NCBI GenBank assembly: GCA_902563305.1
Contig: CACEWP010000004.1
Span: forward strand, 43,150-107,149
DNA from: an uncultured Alphaproteobacteria bacterium
GTDB taxonomy: Bacteria > Pseudomonadota > Alphaproteobacteria > Methylaequorales > Methylaequoraceae
DNA: 64,000 nt
Direction: 5' to 3'
Below, piece by piece: positions 8,748 through 18,642 of the stretch. The notes beneath the pieces are model-generated. The model had not been told where the DNA came from, did no database searches, and saw only the letters and a list, made by a program, of their open reading frames with translations. A program made the position numbers and the translations under genes. Each line of letters starts with the position of its first letter. Positions within the stretch are counted from its first letter, which is position 1.

Positions 8748-9207
8748 AATTTCCTGATTTTCCACCGCTTTTAAACAACAACCTAATATCATTTATTACA
8801 ATTTTTTTATCAAAACTTTTACACATATCATAAATTGTTAGAGCAGCTATAGAGCAAGCTGTAAGTGCTTCCATCTCAACTCCTGTCTTTGTATTACTTT
8901 TAACAATAGATATAACTTCAACCTCAGATTTTTTTTTTATAATTTTGAAATCAATATCAACTGAACTTAAATTAATATTATGACACAAAGGAATTAATTC
9001 GTAAGTTTTTTTTGCTGCCATTGTTGCCGCTAAGGCAGCAGTGTTAAATATAGTGCCTTTTGGACTGTCATCTAAAACTACCTTTTTAAATGTTTGCAAA
9101 CTGAATTTGACTCTAGCTGTAGCTCTAGCTTCTCTATGAGTATTCTTTTTTTTTGAAATATCTACCATTTTTATTTCTTTATTTTTTTTTAGATGGGTGA
9201 ATTTCAT
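8716..9207 (-). CDS. moaC: Cyclic pyranopterin monophosphate synthase MoaC
   Basis: MoaC converts 3',8-cyclo-7,8-dihydro-GTP to cyclic pyranopterin monophosphate, the second committed step of molybdenum cofactor synthesis. The 163-aa product shows the family start (THLKKNKEIKMVDISKK), the PLCHNINL segment, GVEMEALTACSIAALTIYDMCK with the catalytic lysine region, and a C-terminal KSGGKSG. Its ATG overlaps the trpC stop by four bases (ATGA). moaA and moaE/D are not in this window. Confidence 0.95.
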   Translation of the reverse strand: MKFTHLKKNKEIKMVDISKKKNTHREARATARVKFSLQTFKKVVLDDSPKGTIFNTAALAATMAAKKTYELIPLCHNINLSSVDIDFKIIKKKSEVEVISIVKSNTKTGVEMEALTACSIAALTIYDMCKSFDKKIVINDIRLLFKSGGKSGNYEDDNIYPSS

Positions 9208-9992
9208 TTTTTTCTTATTATTTCTTCAGTTTTTAATTTAATATTTTTGGCCGACATCAATGATTCTCCTATTAAAAAACCATCTGCACCTTGACTTGTA
9301 AAATCAATAAGTTGTTTATTATTATCTAAACCACTTTCACATAATTTAATAATTCCCTTGGGAATTTCTTTTGATAGTTTAGTAAATGTGTTTAAATCAA
9401 TTTTAAGTGTTTTAAGATTTCTATTATTTATTCCTATACAATTAACTTGTAGTTTAATTGCTCTTTCCAATTCAATTTTATCATGAACCTCTACTATTAC
9501 ATCCATTCCTAGGTCTTGAGCAATCTTATAAAATAGTCTAGCTTCTTTATCATCTAGAATTGCAAGAATCAGAAGTATACAATCAGCACCGAAATAATAA
9601 CTTTCATATATCTGCCATTCATCTAATATAAAATCTTTCCTTAAAATTGGTAAATCAACAATATTTTTAACCTCATTTAAATAATGAATATCTCCCTTAA
9701 AAAAATTCTTTTCTGTAAGTATAGATAAACAGGATGCTCCTGCATTCATATATTCAGTTGCTATTTGTTTTAAGTCAAATTTTTTACAGATTTCTCCTTT
9801 ACTGGGAGAAAATCTTTTAATTTCAGCAATTAGATTAAAATATTTATGATTTGTTTTTATGAGTTTATCTAAAAAATTTCTTCTTTCACAAATGTTAATT
9901 TTACTCTTATATTCTATCTGACTTTTTTGAATTGTAATTTCAGAAAGTTTTTTTTCACAAATTTGTTCTAGAATATTCATTTTATTTGGCAA
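9204..9992 (-). CDS. trpC: Indole-3-glycerol-phosphate synthase TrpC
   Basis: TrpC closes the indole ring in tryptophan synthesis. The 262-aa TIM barrel shows LIAEIKRFSPSKGEI, VDLPILRKDFILDEWQIYES, GINNRNLKTLKID, ESGL and GFLIGESLM, which carry the phosphate-binding and catalytic Lys/Glu residues. It is a stand-alone enzyme, with no fused TrpF domain. It overlaps trpD by 11 bases and moaC by four, so trpD-trpC-moaC-moeA is one tight unit. Confidence 0.96.
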   Translation of the reverse strand: MPNKMNILEQICEKKLSEITIQKSQIEYKSKINICERRNFLDKLIKTNHKYFNLIAEIKRFSPSKGEICKKFDLKQIATEYMNAGASCLSILTEKNFFKGDIHYLNEVKNIVDLPILRKDFILDEWQIYESYYFGADCILLILAILDDKEARLFYKIAQDLGMDVIVEVHDKIELERAIKLQVNCIGINNRNLKTLKIDLNTFTKLSKEIPKGIIKLCESGLDNNKQLIDFTSQGADGFLIGESLMSAKNIKLKTEEIIRKK

Positions 9993-10989
9993 TTAATGAT
10001 AAAAGCTTATTTAAGACTAAACCATTATCAATTTTACTTTCAACAATTTTTATTCCTTGATTAAGAGTTTTTACTTTTTCACTAATTAATAATCCGGCTG
10101 CTGAATTAAGAACAATATTATCTCTGATAGCACCAGTTTCTCCTTCAAATGCTCTTTTCATAATAAATGCATTTTCTCTTGCCGAACCACCTTTTAATTC
10201 ATTCTCTTGTCTGACTTTAAATCCAAATTCTTTAGGGTCCAATTTCTTTTTTCTTGATATTATTCCATTTTTAATTTCTATATATAAGTTATTTGACGTC
10301 GAAGTGAGTTCATCATACCCATTGGTATTAAAAACCACCCATGCTTTTTTTAGTTTCAACTTTGATATACATTTTGCATGAGTTTCTAAATTTTTTTCAT
10401 TGCTTACACCTATTATTTGATAATTAAGTCTAACCGGATTTAATAAAGGACCTAGCAAGTTAAAGATGGTTCTAAATGGTAGTGATTTTCTTATTTTTGC
10501 AACACTTTTTAATGCGGAATGATATTTAGGTGCAAATAGAAAGCAAATACCATTTCTCTTGAAAAAATCTACAGTATCCTTTTCATTTAAATCAATTTTT
10601 ATTCCGAGGGATTCAAGAACATCAAAACTACCTGATTTTGAAGTTATAGATCTGTTTCCGTGTTTGGCGATTTTTACATCACAAGCTGATAAAACAATTG
10701 ATGTTGCAGTAGAAAAATTAAAACTATTTTTATGATCACCACCTGTTCCACAAGTATCCATAATTTGACCAGAAAGAGAAATTTTTCTCATTTTTTTTCT
10801 AAGAATTTTGACAAATGCATAAATTTCTTCAAAACTCTCACCTTTTTTAAATAAAAATGATAATAGGCTGACAATCTGATATTCATCAAATTTTTCTTCT
10901 AAGACTCCTTGAGAAATAAAATCTGATTCAGACTGAGAAAGTTTTGAATTCTTAAGAATTTTATTAATAATAACTTCAAACTTTTTCAT
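9982..10989 (-). CDS. trpD: Anthranilate phosphoribosyltransferase TrpD
   Basis: TrpD transfers the phosphoribosyl group of PRPP to anthranilate. The 335-aa product has the helical N-terminal domain and the PRPP-binding sequence DTCGTGGDHKNSFNFSTA, followed by KHGNRSITSKSGSFDVLE. The length is normal, with no TrpG fusion. It lies 26 bases after trpG in the same direction. Confidence 0.96.
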   Translation of the reverse strand: MKKFEVIINKILKNSKLSQSESDFISQGVLEEKFDEYQIVSLLSFLFKKGESFEEIYAFVKILRKKMRKISLSGQIMDTCGTGGDHKNSFNFSTATSIVLSACDVKIAKHGNRSITSKSGSFDVLESLGIKIDLNEKDTVDFFKRNGICFLFAPKYHSALKSVAKIRKSLPFRTIFNLLGPLLNPVRLNYQIIGVSNEKNLETHAKCISKLKLKKAWVVFNTNGYDELTSTSNNLYIEIKNGIISRKKKLDPKEFGFKVRQENELKGGSARENAFIMKRAFEGETGAIRDNIVLNSAAGLLISEKVKTLNQGIKIVESKIDNGLVLNKLLSLIAK

Positions 10990-11015
10990 TATAGTATCAA
11001 GACTCCTTATAATAT

Positions 11016-11597
11016 TTAGCTCTTCTTAATGTTTAGAAAATTTTTTAAAAGTAAGTGCCCATTATCGGTTGCTATGCTTTCTGGATGAAATTGGACTCCA
11101 AAAATTGGAAGCTTTTTATGTTCTATAGCCATTATTACATTGTTTTTAGTTTTAGCGGTGATTGTAAGATCAGAATTAATTGACTTTGGATCTACGATTA
11201 AGGAATGATATCTTGTAGCATTAAATGGATTTTGCATTGATTTAAATAGTAATGATTTACTAAAAAAAATTTCACTTACTTTCCCATGAACTGGTTTTCC
11301 ACTTTGAATGACTTTAGAATTAAAACACTCTGCAATAACTTGATGACCCAAACATACTCCTAAAGTTGGAATCACTGAGCGACTCTTAGCATTAATTTTA
11401 ACTAAGTCCATACAGATTCCAGAATTTTCAGGTGTGCTTGGTCCGGGAGAAATGACAATGTATTCTGGTTTTAATTTAAAAATTTGTTCTACTGAAATTT
11501 CATCATTTCTATATATTCTTACTTTTTGACCAATTTCTTCAAAATAATGAACTAAGTTGTAGGTAAAGCTATCATAATTATCTATTAATATTATCAT
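11016..11597 (-). CDS. trpG: Anthranilate synthase glutamine amidotransferase subunit TrpG
   Basis: TrpG supplies ammonia from glutamine to TrpE. The 193-aa class I amidotransferase shows ISPGPSTPENSG, the nucleophile Cys in LGVCLGHQVIAE, and the catalytic His/Glu in GVQFHPESIAT. The start codon shares one base with the trpE stop, so production of the two subunits is probably coupled. Some family members also serve in p-aminobenzoate synthesis; the trp neighbours favour TrpG. Confidence 0.95.
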   Translation of the reverse strand: MIILIDNYDSFTYNLVHYFEEIGQKVRIYRNDEISVEQIFKLKPEYIVISPGPSTPENSGICMDLVKINAKSRSVIPTLGVCLGHQVIAECFNSKVIQSGKPVHGKVSEIFFSKSLLFKSMQNPFNATRYHSLIVDPKSINSDLTITAKTKNNVIMAIEHKKLPIFGVQFHPESIATDNGHLLLKNFLNIKKS

Positions 11598-13099
11598 TAT
11601 TTAAAGTTTCTAGCTTGTTCACATGCAGTTAATAGTGCAAGAGCTTTATTTTCGGTTTCTTTATATTCATTTAATGGGATACTATCTGCCACTATTCCTG
11701 CCCCTGATTGAATATAAATATATTGATCCTTAATAACTGCAGTCCTCAATGCTATGCATGTATCAATATTGCCATTAGCAGAAATATAACCTACAGAACC
11801 TGCGTAGACGTTTCTTCTATTCTTTTCAAGCTCTTCAATTATTTGAATCGCTCTTATTTTTGGAGCACCGGTAACAGTTCCAGCTGGGAAACCGCTAAAA
11901 AGAACATCCGTTTGTTTTTTTTTCTTATCGATTGTTCCTTCAATATTTGAGACAATATGCATTACATGTGAAAAATACTCAACATACATCTTATCAGTTA
12001 CATTTACAGTACCTGGTTTAGTTACTCTGCTTAAATCATTTCTTCCTAAATCTAAAAGCATAAGATGCTCTGAAATTTCTTTAGGATCATTAATAAGTTC
12101 ATTTTTTAAATTTTCATCTTCTACATCATTTTTTCCTCTTTTTCTAGTGCCTGCGATTGGCCTAATTGTAACTTTTTTGCTTTCTAACTTTATTAAAATT
12201 TCAGGACTAGAACCAACTATTGAAAAATCTTTAAAATTCATAAAGAAAAGATAAGGTGAAGGATTTAAATATCTCAATGCTCTGTATACTGAAAATGGAT
12301 CAGTTTCTATTCTTTTTTTAAATAGTCGTGATAGTACTACTTGAAAGATTTCTCCTTCATAAATATATTTTTTTGCTTTATTAACCATTACTTTAAATTC
12401 GTTATAATTTGTATTGGACTTAACATTTTTAAAAATATTTATTTTTTTCTTATTCTTATGAAGTGAACTAAAACTATTTTTAGATATTGGTCTGTTAATT
12501 TTATTGACAACTTGATGAATTTCTTTTTTTGCTTTTTCAAAAGACTCCATTGGTTTCAGATTACTTTTACAGACTAGTTTAGTAATAAATAATTTGTCAT
12601 TAACATTATCAAAAACTAATGTTATTGACGGTCTTATAAAAATTGAGTCAGGTAAATTTAAATTATTTTTCTTTTCAAGCTTTATCTTTTCAAAGTGTTG
12701 AATCATTTCGTATCCCATATATCCAAAAAGACCAGTTGATATTGACGGAATATTTTTTGGAATATTCAACCTATTGTTATTAAATAATTTTTTTAAGTTT
12801 TCTATTGGACTTTTATCTAAAATTTTTTTTTTTGAAGAAAGGTTTAGATTTTTGAACTTACATTTATTGTTTTTACATTCCCAGATTAAATCTGGTTTTA
12901 AACCTATTACTGAATAGCGACCTTTCTGACTGCCTTTTTCAACAGATTCAAAAAGGAAAGTATATTTTTCTTTTTTAAGTTTTATCAATGCTGAGACTGG
13001 TGTGTGTACATCTGCAGCAAATGACAAAAACACAATTTGATCCTTACCGGCTTTATAGTTTTTTTGAAAAAGCTTATAGTCAGGTTTATTAATATCCAT
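11597..13099 (-). CDS. trpE: Anthranilate synthase component I TrpE
   Basis: TrpE converts chorismate and ammonia to anthranilate. The 500-aa product has the N-terminal regulatory domain with a FLFESVEKG segment, the place of the LLES tryptophan-feedback element, and the chorismate-binding domain with GEIFQVVLSR, RPIAGTRKRG, DLGRNDLSRV, FPAGTVTGAPKIRA and QSGAGIVADS. Unlike rhizobial TrpEG fusions, TrpE and TrpG are separate here. It begins one base from the ppiD stop, so trp expression may depend on a promoter upstream of ppiD. No leader peptide or attenuator fits in that space. Confidence 0.96.
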   Translation of the reverse strand: MDINKPDYKLFQKNYKAGKDQIVFLSFAADVHTPVSALIKLKKEKYTFLFESVEKGSQKGRYSVIGLKPDLIWECKNNKCKFKNLNLSSKKKILDKSPIENLKKLFNNNRLNIPKNIPSISTGLFGYMGYEMIQHFEKIKLEKKNNLNLPDSIFIRPSITLVFDNVNDKLFITKLVCKSNLKPMESFEKAKKEIHQVVNKINRPISKNSFSSLHKNKKKINIFKNVKSNTNYNEFKVMVNKAKKYIYEGEIFQVVLSRLFKKRIETDPFSVYRALRYLNPSPYLFFMNFKDFSIVGSSPEILIKLESKKVTIRPIAGTRKRGKNDVEDENLKNELINDPKEISEHLMLLDLGRNDLSRVTKPGTVNVTDKMYVEYFSHVMHIVSNIEGTIDKKKKQTDVLFSGFPAGTVTGAPKIRAIQIIEELEKNRRNVYAGSVGYISANGNIDTCIALRTAVIKDQYIYIQSGAGIVADSIPLNEYKETENKALALLTACEQARNFK

Positions 13100-13100
13100 C

Positions 13101-14987
13101 TTAATTTAATTGATCTATTACATCATCATTAATTGTGATTTTATATTTTTTTCTTAATGCTTCTGAAAACTGCGCTAATAAGTCAATTGTAAGATCATCT
13201 TTTATTTTTTTTGTAAAATCAGATACTTCATTTTGATCATTACTAAGATTATCTAGAATTTCTGCAGTTTGAGCAACAATTACTTCTCCGTTTCCTCTAT
13301 TTTCGATATTGATATCTTTTAAACTTGAATCAAAGATTTTACTTATTAGGGGAATTGGAAGCTCGCTACTATCTGGAAGCACTCTAGTAAAGGGCTTTAC
13401 ACCTTTAATCTCAAGGTTTAAAGACTTAGCGACATTTGTAAAGTTTTCTCCGTTAGAAACTCTTTCTTTGATTTTATTTGCTTTTTGTTTAGCACTTTTA
13501 AGTTTTAACTCCAAAACAAGGTCTTTAATAACTGAATCTTTTGACTCTTTAAGTGAAAGTTGTCTAGGTTCTATAATTTCTGTAACAAGACTTATAGCTA
13601 GGCCTTCGTCTTTATCTATATCAATGATGTTGCCTTCTTCATTTAACTTTTGATTGAATATAGTTCTTAATATCCTTTCATCTTGAAATTCATTATTCAA
13701 TTTATCGTTTTCAAAATAACCTAAGCTATTTATCTTAGTAGCTATTATCATTTTAACATCCAAAATTTTCGAAATTTCTTCAAATGTATTACCAGAAGCT
13801 AGCAAATCTTCTAGCTCGTCTTGTAAATCAAAAACTGCTTCTTTACCTTTCTCAAGAAGTAATTCTTTTTCAAATTGATCTTTTACTTCTGAATATTTTA
13901 CCTCTTTTCTTTCTTTTGTATCAATGACTTTTATTATATGCCAGCCAAAAGAACTTTTTATTGGTTTAGATATCTTGCCTTTATTCAAATCAAATACAGA
14001 TTCTATTATTTCCTCAGGTAAATCATTTTTGGTATTCCAGCCTAAATCAATGTCTTCCTCAGTAAGATCAGCCATTTTTTTTGCAATTGAAGAAAAGTTT
14101 TGATAATTAACTGAACTCTCTATAGATTTTGCAAGAGTTTCGGTGTCTACAATTATCTGATGAAGATATCTTTGAGCTGGTTCTATTAAAAGATTTTTTC
14201 TTTCTTCGTATAATAATTTAATTTCTTCCTCGGTAACTGTTGATTTTTTTGCGTATTCCTTTGCATCTAGTAAAAGAGTTTCAGCACTTCTTAATTCTTT
14301 TGACATAAAATTAGATTTATTTTCATCATAATATCTCTTAATTTCATCTTCATTTGGCTCTCTAGATTTCTCCTTTTCAACAATAATAGTGACAAAATCT
14401 ACTGATCTCTCTTCCAAATTGTATTTACTAAGATTTTTTTTCATTACCTCTGGAATTGTTAAACTTGAACTAATAGTTTCTACCATTTGCTCTCTTGCTA
14501 AATCTTGGCGAGTGCCTTCAACATAAGAGTCTTCTGTGTAACCGGATTCAGAAATCAGTTGTCTAAAAACTAGTTCGCTAAACTGTCCAAGATCGTCTTT
14601 AAATGCATCATCCTTGAGAATTTTATCTCTAACATTTATGTCACTTACTGACAAACCTAATTCAGATGCCTCATTGTTAAAAAGAGCTCGATTTATTAGA
14701 GAACTTAATGCTCTGTCAACATATCCAAATTCTCTTGATTTCTTAATATCAAGAGAGGATCCGAGAAGCTTTCTAATTTCTTCTGTTTGTCTTGAATAAA
14801 GAGAGTAAAATTCTTGAGAAGAAATATCAATCTTACCAACTGTAGCAACACTTGATTGTTTTTGAGAGACGCCTACCAAATCTTCAGTTCCCCACATGCC
14901 AAAACTAATAATTAGTACTGTTAATAAAGTACCAAATATTATTTTTAGTATTGAGTTTTTTGAACTGTTTCTTAAAGTTGTAAGCAT
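13101..14987 (-). CDS. ppiD: Periplasmic peptidyl-prolyl isomerase/chaperone of the PpiD (SurA-N) type
   Basis: PpiD-type proteins are anchored in the inner membrane and assist folding of secreted and outer-membrane proteins. The 628-aa product has one N-terminal membrane segment (about residues 14-35), a SurA_N-type chaperone region, and a parvulin domain near the middle (about residues 225-355, with YLHQIIVD, DLGWNTKNDLPEEI and SSFGWHIIKV). The C-terminal part is K/E-rich. It stands at the head of the trp run and is divergent from tpiA across 34 bases that must hold both promoters. Such a ppiD-trpE neighbourhood is usual in alphaproteobacteria. Confidence 0.9.
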   Translation of the reverse strand: MLTTLRNSSKNSILKIIFGTLLTVLIISFGMWGTEDLVGVSQKQSSVATVGKIDISSQEFYSLYSRQTEEIRKLLGSSLDIKKSREFGYVDRALSSLINRALFNNEASELGLSVSDINVRDKILKDDAFKDDLGQFSELVFRQLISESGYTEDSYVEGTRQDLAREQMVETISSSLTIPEVMKKNLSKYNLEERSVDFVTIIVEKEKSREPNEDEIKRYYDENKSNFMSKELRSAETLLLDAKEYAKKSTVTEEEIKLLYEERKNLLIEPAQRYLHQIIVDTETLAKSIESSVNYQNFSSIAKKMADLTEEDIDLGWNTKNDLPEEIIESVFDLNKGKISKPIKSSFGWHIIKVIDTKERKEVKYSEVKDQFEKELLLEKGKEAVFDLQDELEDLLASGNTFEEISKILDVKMIIATKINSLGYFENDKLNNEFQDERILRTIFNQKLNEEGNIIDIDKDEGLAISLVTEIIEPRQLSLKESKDSVIKDLVLELKLKSAKQKANKIKERVSNGENFTNVAKSLNLEIKGVKPFTRVLPDSSELPIPLISKIFDSSLKDINIENRGNGEVIVAQTAEILDNLSNDQNEVSDFTKKIKDDLTIDLLAQFSEALRKKYKITINDDVIDQLN

Positions 14988-15021
14988 AATATTATTTTTT
15001 TTGTAAATCTATATCATAAAT

Positions 15022-15756
15022 ATGAGTCAAGTTAAATTAATTGTTTCAAATTGGAAAATGAATTTGAATTTCAAAGAAGCAAAGATTCTTGTAAATAACC
15101 TAAAGAAAATTAACTTTAAAACTACACCTCCAATAAATATTATATGCCCTCAATTTATTTTATTACCTTTTGTATCTAATCTTCTCTTAAAAAGTTCATT
15201 TATTTTAGGTGCTCAAGACTGTCATTATAAAAAAAAAGGACCATATACAGGAGACACTAGCATTGAGTTAATAAAAGAAATTGGATGTAAATATATCATC
15301 GTGGGTCACTCAGAGAGAAGACAAGAATATAAAGAAACTGATAAAACTGTAAAAGAAAAAGTTGATTTAATTTTGTCTGAAAAACTTAAACCAATTTTAT
15401 GTATTGGTGAATCAGAAATTGAGAGGAAAAAAAAAAGTTATCTAAAAATTCTCCAAAAACAGTTAGATATATGTGTTCCTAAAAATTTAAGTGAAATTAT
15501 AATTGCATACGAGCCGATCTGGTCAATAGGTACTGGTTTAACCCCTTCATTACAAGAAATAATTGAAGTAAAAGAATTTGTATATAAATTTTTAAAAAAT
15601 AATAAAAATATTAATAAAGTTATTTTTTTATATGGGGGGTCAGTTAACTCTCAAAATGCTAAAGAAATTTTAATTGATGCAAAAGTAGATGGCTCATTAA
15701 TTGGAGGATCGAGTATTAAGATAGAAGAAATGAATAAAATTCTTACATTAGGTTGA
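15022..15756 (+). CDS. tpiA: Triosephosphate isomerase
   Basis: TpiA interconverts dihydroxyacetone phosphate and glyceraldehyde 3-phosphate. The 244-aa TIM barrel has the catalytic Lys in SNWKMNLN, His in IIVGHSERRQEY and Glu in IAYEPIWSIGTG, plus the phosphate loop YGGSVNSQNA and GGSSIK. It leads a rightward run tpiA-secG-pyrG-kdsA-eno-ftsB. Confidence 0.97.
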   Translation: MSQVKLIVSNWKMNLNFKEAKILVNNLKKINFKTTPPINIICPQFILLPFVSNLLLKSSFILGAQDCHYKKKGPYTGDTSIELIKEIGCKYIIVGHSERRQEYKETDKTVKEKVDLILSEKLKPILCIGESEIERKKKSYLKILQKQLDICVPKNLSEIIIAYEPIWSIGTGLTPSLQEIIEVKEFVYKFLKNNKNINKVIFLYGGSVNSQNAKEILIDAKVDGSLIGGSSIKIEEMNKILTLG

Positions 15757-15786
15757 TTTTTTGTGATTTTAAACTATGGTAACTTT

Positions 15787-16149
15787 ATGTTTGCAGTAGT
15801 TTTATCAGTACATATATTGGTTTGTGTTTTTCTTGTTGTGTTTGTACTTCTTCAAAAGTCCGAAGGTGGTGGTCTTGGAATTGGTCAGTCTAATAGTGGA
15901 GGTTTAGGAGATTTTTTATCTACACGTAGTACTTCAAATATTCTTACTAAAACAACTTCATTTCTTGCTCTTTGCTTTTTTTTAACAAGCATTTCATTGG
16001 TTATAATAGCAAATAAAAATTACAAAAAAGAATCAATAATAGATTCAGGTGAGGATTCAATAATTGATAGACTAGATCTTATTCCAGAAGAATTTGATGT
16101 TGAAAATATAAATGAAAATGATGAGGATGTAAGTGTACCTGTTGATTAG
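15787..16149 (+). CDS. secG: Preprotein translocase subunit SecG
   Basis: SecG is a small subunit of the SecYEG channel. Two membrane segments flank the signature QKSEGGGLGIGQSNSGGLGDF; the second is followed by an acidic cytoplasmic or periplasmic tail of about 40 residues. The frame is open from a GTG at 15763, but family members begin a few residues before the first membrane helix, which favours ATG 15787 (MFAVVLSVHIL). It lies just after tpiA, a classic pairing. Confidence 0.92.
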   Translation: MFAVVLSVHILVCVFLVVFVLLQKSEGGGLGIGQSNSGGLGDFLSTRSTSNILTKTTSFLALCFFLTSISLVIIANKNYKKESIIDSGEDSIIDRLDLIPEEFDVENINENDEDVSVPVD

Positions 16150-16184
16150 AAAAGGTATTATCTCCAAAAAAATTCTTATTAAAA

Positions 16185-17828
16185 ATGACTAAATTTATCT
16201 TTATCACTGGTGGTGTGGTCTCATCACTTGGGAAAGGGATAGTATCATCGTCATTGGCCTCTTTATTAACACTTAGTAATTATAAAGTAAGAATAAGAAA
16301 ACTTGATCCATACTTAAATATTGATCCAGGAACAATGAATCCTTCCCAGCATGGAGAAGTTTTTGTAACGGATGATGGAGCTGAAACAGATATGGATTTA
16401 GGTCATTATGAGAGATTTACTGGAATTATTTCGAAAAAAAGTGACAACATTACATCAGGAAAGATTTTTTCTGAAGTACTAAAAAAAGAGAGAAGAGGAG
16501 ATTATCTCGGTTCAACAGTACAGGTAATTCCTCATGTAACTGACGAGATTAAAAAATTCATTAAAAAAGATTTAAATAAAGAAGATTTTGTAATTTGTGA
16601 AATTGGTGGAACTGTTGGTGACATTGAAAGTCTGCCATTTTTAGAAGCACTTCGTCAATTAAGAAACGAATTGGGAAGGTCCAAAACCTTTTTTATACAT
16701 TTAACCCTTGTACCTTTTTTATCATCAGCAAATGAATTCAAAACAAAACCAACACAACACTCTGTTAAGGAGTTATTAGGATTGGGTATTCAACCTGATC
16801 TATTATTATGCAGAACTGAAAAAAAATTTGATCAAAAAGCTAAGCAAAAAATTTCACTATTCTGTAATATATCAATGAAATCTGTTATTTTAGTCGAAAA
16901 TGCAAATACAATTTATGAAGTTCCTCTAAAACTCAATAATCAGGGAATACTTGAACAGATTTTTAATCATTTCTCTTTGAAGAGTCAAGGGAACGTAAAC
17001 TTAGAGTTATGGGAAGATTTTTTAAAAAAATTCTATAAATTAAAAAAAAGTGTTTCTGTTGCTATTGTTGGAAAATATACCAACCTTTCAGAATCATATA
17101 AATCATTAAATGAGGCTTTATTTCATAGTGGTATTTTTAACAATACAAAAGTAGAAGTGAGATGGATTGATTCAAAAAAAATTGAAAGAATATCTGATTG
17201 TGAAAATATTTTACGTAGTTTTAATGGAATTTTAGTTCCAGGAGGGTTTGGAAAAGATGGTACAATTGGTAAAATTAACGCTATTAAAATTTCTAAAAAA
17301 CTAAAAATACCTTTTTTGGGAATTTGTTTTGGCATGCAACTAGCCATTCTTGAATCAATAAGTAATTTAAAAGGTTTTGAAAAAGCTTCTTCAACAGAAT
17401 TTGGAAAAACTTCAACTCCAGTGATTTCAATGATACATGAGTGGACAAAAAATAAAAAAATAATTACTCTGGATAGGAAAAATTTAGGTGGAAGTATGAG
17501 ATTGGGTTCTTACACGTCGATACTTTTAAAAGGATCAAGGGCCAGCTTGATTTATAACAGAAAAAAAATTAATGAAAGACACAGGCATCGTTATGAAGTC
17601 AATTACAACTATAAAAATGATATTGAAAAAAGTGGAGTTATCTTATCAGGAATGTCTCCTGATGGGAACTTAGTTGAAATAATGGAAAGACACGACCATC
17701 CTTGGTTTCTAGGAGTTCAATTTCATCCTGAATTAAAATCTACTCCATTTAAACCACATCCAATCTTTAACTCCTTTATTAAAGCTTTATTAAATAACTA
17801 TAATTCATATGAAAAAAACCAAAATTAA
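16185..17828 (+). CDS. pyrG: CTP synthase
   Basis: PyrG aminates UTP to CTP using ATP and glutamine. The 547-aa product has the N-terminal synthase domain (GGVVSSLGKGIVSSSLASLL nucleotide loop, then LDPYLNIDPGTMNP and CEIGGTVGDIES) and the C-terminal amidotransferase with the nucleophile Cys in LGICFGMQLA and His/Glu in GVQFHPELKS. It overlaps kdsA by 20 bases. Confidence 0.97.
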   Translation: MTKFIFITGGVVSSLGKGIVSSSLASLLTLSNYKVRIRKLDPYLNIDPGTMNPSQHGEVFVTDDGAETDMDLGHYERFTGIISKKSDNITSGKIFSEVLKKERRGDYLGSTVQVIPHVTDEIKKFIKKDLNKEDFVICEIGGTVGDIESLPFLEALRQLRNELGRSKTFFIHLTLVPFLSSANEFKTKPTQHSVKELLGLGIQPDLLLCRTEKKFDQKAKQKISLFCNISMKSVILVENANTIYEVPLKLNNQGILEQIFNHFSLKSQGNVNLELWEDFLKKFYKLKKSVSVAIVGKYTNLSESYKSLNEALFHSGIFNNTKVEVRWIDSKKIERISDCENILRSFNGILVPGGFGKDGTIGKINAIKISKKLKIPFLGICFGMQLAILESISNLKGFEKASSTEFGKTSTPVISMIHEWTKNKKIITLDRKNLGGSMRLGSYTSILLKGSRASLIYNRKKINERHRHRYEVNYNYKNDIEKSGVILSGMSPDGNLVEIMERHDHPWFLGVQFHPELKSTPFKPHPIFNSFIKALLNNYNSYEKNQN

Positions 17829-18642
17829 AAAAGACTTTTATTTTTCAAATAATTCTGAAGTAAAATTTATTCTCGGACCATGTCAAATTGAGAGCAAACA
17901 GCATGCCTTTGATATTTGTAATGAAATAGAATGTTTATCTAAAAAATTAAATTTCAAATATGTTTATAAAAGTTCTTTTGATAAAGCTAATAGAACAAGT
18001 CACATGAGTAAGAGAGGCATTGGTATTAAAAAAGGTTTGAATATTTTATCACAAATTAAGCAAAAGTTTAAATGCCCTGTAATTTCTGACATTCATGAAG
18101 CATCACAATGTGCTGAAGTAAAAGAATTTTTAGATATAATACAGATTCCTGCTTTTTTATGTAGACAAACTGATATTCTAATTGAAGCAGGAAAAACAAA
18201 ACTTCCTATTAATATAAAAAAAGGTCAATTTTTATCACCATGGGATATGGGAAGCGTAATTAAAAAAGTTCAGTCAACTGGAAATGATAGTTTACTTCTA
18301 ACCGAAAGAGGTACTATGTTTGGATATAATAACCTTGTATCAGATATGAGATCTCTTCCAGTTATGAAAAAAATGGGATATCCTGTAATTTTTGATGCAA
18401 CTCACTCTGTTCAATTACCTGGTGGCAAAGGTACTTCTTCAGGAGGACAATGTGAATTTATCCCAATTTTAGCAAAGGCTGCAGTAACTACAGGTATTTC
18501 TGGAATATTTTTAGAAACTCATGATAATCCTAAGAATGCTCCTTCTGATGGCTCAAATATGGTCCCACTAAAAAATTTAGGTGCTTTAATCCATTCGATT
18601 ATGCTTTATGATAACTTATCAAAAAATGAGAATTTAATATAA
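17809..18642 (+). CDS. kdsA: 3-deoxy-D-manno-octulosonate 8-phosphate synthase KdsA
   Basis: KdsA condenses phosphoenolpyruvate and arabinose 5-phosphate to KDO-8-phosphate for the LPS inner core. The 277-aa TIM barrel shows ILGPCQIES, YKSSFDKANRTS, ATHSVQLPGGKGTSSGGQ and LETHDNPKNAPSDG. The Cys in GPCQIES, together with the His, Glu and Asp found further along, is the metal-ligand set of the metal-dependent class; E. coli has Asn there. It shares one base with the eno start (TAATG). Confidence 0.95.
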   Translation: MKKTKIKKDFYFSNNSEVKFILGPCQIESKQHAFDICNEIECLSKKLNFKYVYKSSFDKANRTSHMSKRGIGIKKGLNILSQIKQKFKCPVISDIHEASQCAEVKEFLDIIQIPAFLCRQTDILIEAGKTKLPINIKKGQFLSPWDMGSVIKKVQSTGNDSLLLTERGTMFGYNNLVSDMRSLPVMKKMGYPVIFDATHSVQLPGGKGTSSGGQCEFIPILAKAAVTTGISGIFLETHDNPKNAPSDGSNMVPLKNLGALIHSIMLYDNLSKNENLI